NCBI GenBank assembly: GCA_900767585.1
Contig: CAAFZP010000138.1
Coordinates: 1-17,504, forward strand
Direction: 5' to 3'
DNA: 17,504 nt
Origin: Lachnospiraceae bacterium
GTDB lineage: Bacteria > Bacillota > Clostridia > Lachnospirales > Lachnospiraceae
Of this stretch, positions 15,673 to 17,504 are shown piece after piece (positions within the stretch are counted from its first letter, which is position 1; every line of letters starts with the position of its first letter). The position numbers and the translations under genes are program-made. Below the pieces are notes generated by a model, which ran no database searches, was not told where the DNA came from, and worked only from the letters and a program-made list of their open reading frames with translations.

Positions 15673-16632
15673 ATGGAACAAGGAAGCCTGCCGGAGCGCT
15701 ATCTGTCGCGTTCGGTGATTAAACATATACGAAGATTGAATCCGAAGCTTTCGATATCGGCAGCAGTCGGAAATGATTATGCGAATTTGCACGGAAGTGT
15801 AAGTGCAGATGGTATCGGCGATACGCCGTGGATCGCGTGGGTGAAAGCGATGAATAATTTTGCGTGCTCGGGTGGACAGATCGAGGGGGCTCGTCTTACG
15901 ATGCTTCTGCCGGGGAATGTAAAGGAGTCATGGATCAAAGGTTATATGGCAGATTTTAATTCCTATGCAGAAGCAAAGGGCATACAGATCTTAGGTGGTC
16001 ACACCCAGGTGTCTGAAGTGTTTGCGCGGGCGCAGTTTGTCGTGACGATGCTTGGAACAGCAGGTGAGTACCATGCGAATAAAAAGAAAATCAAGCCGGG
16101 CTATGATCTCGTAATGGTCGGACAGGCAGGCTTGATGGGTGCGGATATAATACTGAAGGAAAAGCGGGAAGAACTGCATACGCGGTTCCCGGATTTTTAT
16201 CTGGATATGGCAAGTGTCAAGGAAGATGCGTATAGCATTGCGGACGTGGCACGGAAGATTGCAGATTCCGGCATGGATATCTGCTATATGCACGATGGCT
16301 CATCGGGTGGTGTCTATGGTGCCCTGTGGCAGATGGGCGTCTGGATGGATAAGGGCTTTGAGGTACAGCATGTGGATATACCAATCCGGCAGGAGACAAT
16401 CGAAATCTGCGAGTTCTTCAATATCAATCCGTACCTGCTGGATGCAACCGGTTGCCTGTTTGTAGTCGTGGAAGATGGAGAGAAGCTGGTAGAACATCTG
16501 GCAGAGCAGGAAACGGAAGCCGCCGTGATCGGTGTTGTGACAGAGAAAAAAGAGAAGCTGATCGTGGTAAATGAACTGGAGCACCGGTGTTTGTCTCCGG
16601 TGAATGGGGATGAGATACATAAGGTGTTGTAA
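15673..16632 (+). CDS. AIR synthase-related (PurM/HypE-like) ATP-binding protein
   Basis: The PurM superfamily (PurM, HypE, SelD, ThiL) uses ATP to activate a carbonyl or acid oxygen of a substrate. The N-terminal AIRS domain has SADGIGDT (44-51) in the place of the PurM DGVGTK motif and GGHT (108-111) in the place of GGET/GGDT. The C-terminal AIRS_C domain (about 140-315) includes MHDGSSGGVYGAL (206-218), resembling the PurM glycine-rich loop. Length 319 fits PurM/HypE (about 330-345). It is not HypE proper: the C-terminus ends in HKVL without the PRIC-type terminal cysteine that carries the carbamoyl group. It is not purM either, since context and motif variants differ. GAGGAG (15658-15663) spans the upstream stop and supports the start. 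It is the last close-packed gene of the chelatase run. Confidence 0.85.
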   Translation: MEQGSLPERYLSRSVIKHIRRLNPKLSISAAVGNDYANLHGSVSADGIGDTPWIAWVKAMNNFACSGGQIEGARLTMLLPGNVKESWIKGYMADFNSYAEAKGIQILGGHTQVSEVFARAQFVVTMLGTAGEYHANKKKIKPGYDLVMVGQAGLMGADIILKEKREELHTRFPDFYLDMASVKEDAYSIADVARKIADSGMDICYMHDGSSGGVYGALWQMGVWMDKGFEVQHVDIPIRQETIEICEFFNINPYLLDATGCLFVVVEDGEKLVEHLAEQETEAAVIGVVTEKKEKLIVVNELEHRCLSPVNGDEIHKVL

Positions 16633-16714
16633 ATGATAGAATCAGATACATGGATGCAAATGCGAATCATGATGATTTACTGAAATAGTCAGATGAGAAC
16701 AGGTGAACTTACAA

Positions 16715-17398
16715 ATGAGCAATAAAAGAGGAAAACAATTAACGAAATATGTGCCGGACTATGTGTTATATGATCTGGAGACAACCGGAATCTCTGCAAA
16801 CTATGATGAGGTAATTGAAATCTCGGCAGTGAAGGTGCGCGGCGGTAAAATTATTGATGAATTCAGCACACTTGTTAATCCGGGACGAACAATTCCGTAT
16901 GGTGCGAGTGCGGTCAATCACATCTATGATGAGATGGTGGCGGATGCACCGGAGTTTGAAGAAGTGTTACCATTGTTCCTTGCATTTATCGGAAACGATA
17001 TTCTGGTTGGACATAATATTGCCTCGTTTGATATGAAATTTCTGTATCGGGACTTCGAGAAATATATGGGTGTGGTACTTCCAAATGATTTCGTGGATAC
17101 ATTGCGCCTTGCAAAAATCGTATTCCCGGATTGGAAGCATCGGAGACTGGGTGATCTTGCAAACTATTATGGCATCTCTACGGTGGGCGCACACCGCGCA
17201 TTGACAGACTGTAAGATGAACCAGAAGGTATTTGAATTACTTGGAAAAGAATTGTCCGGGGAAGGAACGATGGATGTACGGCAGAATGTCAAGACCTGTC
17301 CGAAATGTGGAATGATGATGGTAAAACGAAAAGGAAAATTCGGCGAGTTCTGGGGGTGCAAGGGATTTCCGGATTGTCGGTATACGGAGAACATCTAA
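16715..17398 (+). CDS. DEDDh 3'-5' exonuclease (DnaQ/PolC epsilon-like) with C-terminal topoisomerase-type zinc finger
   Basis: This 227-residue protein has two parts. Residues about 15-180 form a DnaQ-like exonuclease. Its catalytic set is complete: D20 and E22 (YDLETTG), D106 (HNIASFD), H160 and D165 (GAHRALTD). Residues 195-221 form a C4 zinc finger (C195, C198, C215, C221) of the kind repeated at the C-terminus of bacterial topoisomerase I; the family's FGEFWGC and FPDCRYT pattern is clear. It probably trims or proofreads single-stranded DNA in repair, with the finger binding DNA. I chose ATG 16715 because AGGTG (16701-16705) lies 9 bases upstream; the in-frame GTG 16703 is part of that site. 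It is 82 bases beyond the PurM-like gene with no terminator between, so read-through is possible, but functional linkage to the chelatase genes is not evident. Confidence 0.9.
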   Translation: MSNKRGKQLTKYVPDYVLYDLETTGISANYDEVIEISAVKVRGGKIIDEFSTLVNPGRTIPYGASAVNHIYDEMVADAPEFEEVLPLFLAFIGNDILVGHNIASFDMKFLYRDFEKYMGVVLPNDFVDTLRLAKIVFPDWKHRRLGDLANYYGISTVGAHRALTDCKMNQKVFELLGKELSGEGTMDVRQNVKTCPKCGMMMVKRKGKFGEFWGCKGFPDCRYTENI

Positions 17399-17477
17399 GG
17401 TGCGGATAAGGGGAAACAGCAAGTTGCTTTTATCATAAGCGGTTGTCTGTTAAGATAGCATCATGGAGGTGAATGGG

Positions 17478-17504
17478 ATGGAAACAAAAAATGTGATTTT
17501 GGAA
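17478..17504 (+). CDS. Start of a gene cut by the window end, possibly an XRE-type regulator
   Basis: ATG 17478 follows GGAGGTG (17465-17471) by six bases and stays open to the last base, giving METKNVILE. An upstream ATG (17473) is out of frame and stops after seven codons. The nine residues resemble the start of small helix-turn-helix (XRE) regulators common in Lachnospiraceae. The match is from memory and very short, so the product is tentative; that a gene starts here is more secure. Confidence 0.5.

Noticed and set aside
15673..16632. Calling the PurM-like protein hypE or purM
   Set aside because: The HypE terminal cysteine is absent, the PurM motif is varied, and no hydrogenase-maturation or purine gene is adjacent.
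17399..17477. Terminator or promoter after the exonuclease
   Set aside because: AGCAA-G-TTGCT has an impossible loop, and TTGCTT/TAAGAT are spaced 21 bases, so neither reaches a reportable standard.

Overview
The window looks like chromosomal DNA from an anaerobic gut-type member of the Lachnospiraceae (Clostridia, Bacillota). The basis is the gene families present: an oxygen-sensitive pyruvate formate-lyase pair, a DUF438/hemerythrin/PAS protein, a type Ic aspartate aminotransferase, strong AGGAGG-type ribosome sites and low-to-medium GC. This placement rests on remembered protein families, not on a search. Every gene I could support lies on the + strand. I saw no rRNA, tRNA, CRISPR array, transposon or phage gene.

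Region 1 (1-2900) is anaerobic pyruvate metabolism. It holds the 3' four-fifths of pflB, an intrinsic terminator, pflA (the radical-SAM activase) and a second terminator. Region 2 (2901-5820) is a complete methionine-type ABC importer, metN-metI-metQ, behind a textbook sigma-70 promoter and closed by a terminator. Region 3 (5820-7402) is a monocistronic type Ic aspartate aminotransferase with its own candidate promoter and a GAAA-loop terminator.

Region 4 (7403-16632) is the unusual part. An unrecognised two-helix membrane protein is followed by a DUF438-hemerythrin-PAS protein. Then comes a close-packed run of five genes: a large CobN/BchH-like chelatase subunit, a BchI/ChlI-like AAA+ ATPase, a VWA-only partner resembling the C-terminal half of BchD/ChlD, a SAM-dependent methyltransferase and a PurM/HypE-like (AIR synthase-related) protein. 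Together the H-, I- and D-like proteins make a complete three-subunit metal-chelatase set. Nothing else in the window belongs to chlorophyll, heme or cobalamin synthesis. The metal, the tetrapyrrole and even the direction (insertion or removal) are therefore open. A candidate promoter with a 9-base direct repeat bracketing it lies just before the large subunit.

Region 5 (16633-17504) has a DEDDh exonuclease fused to a topoisomerase-type zinc finger, then the first nine codons of a gene running off the window, whose start resembles a family of XRE-type regulators.

Working model (inference): regions 1-3 are housekeeping metabolism. Region 4 encodes an ATP-driven chelatase or dechelatase machine with two dedicated small-molecule-modifying enzymes, possibly linked to a metal/redox-sensing hemerythrin-PAS protein upstream.
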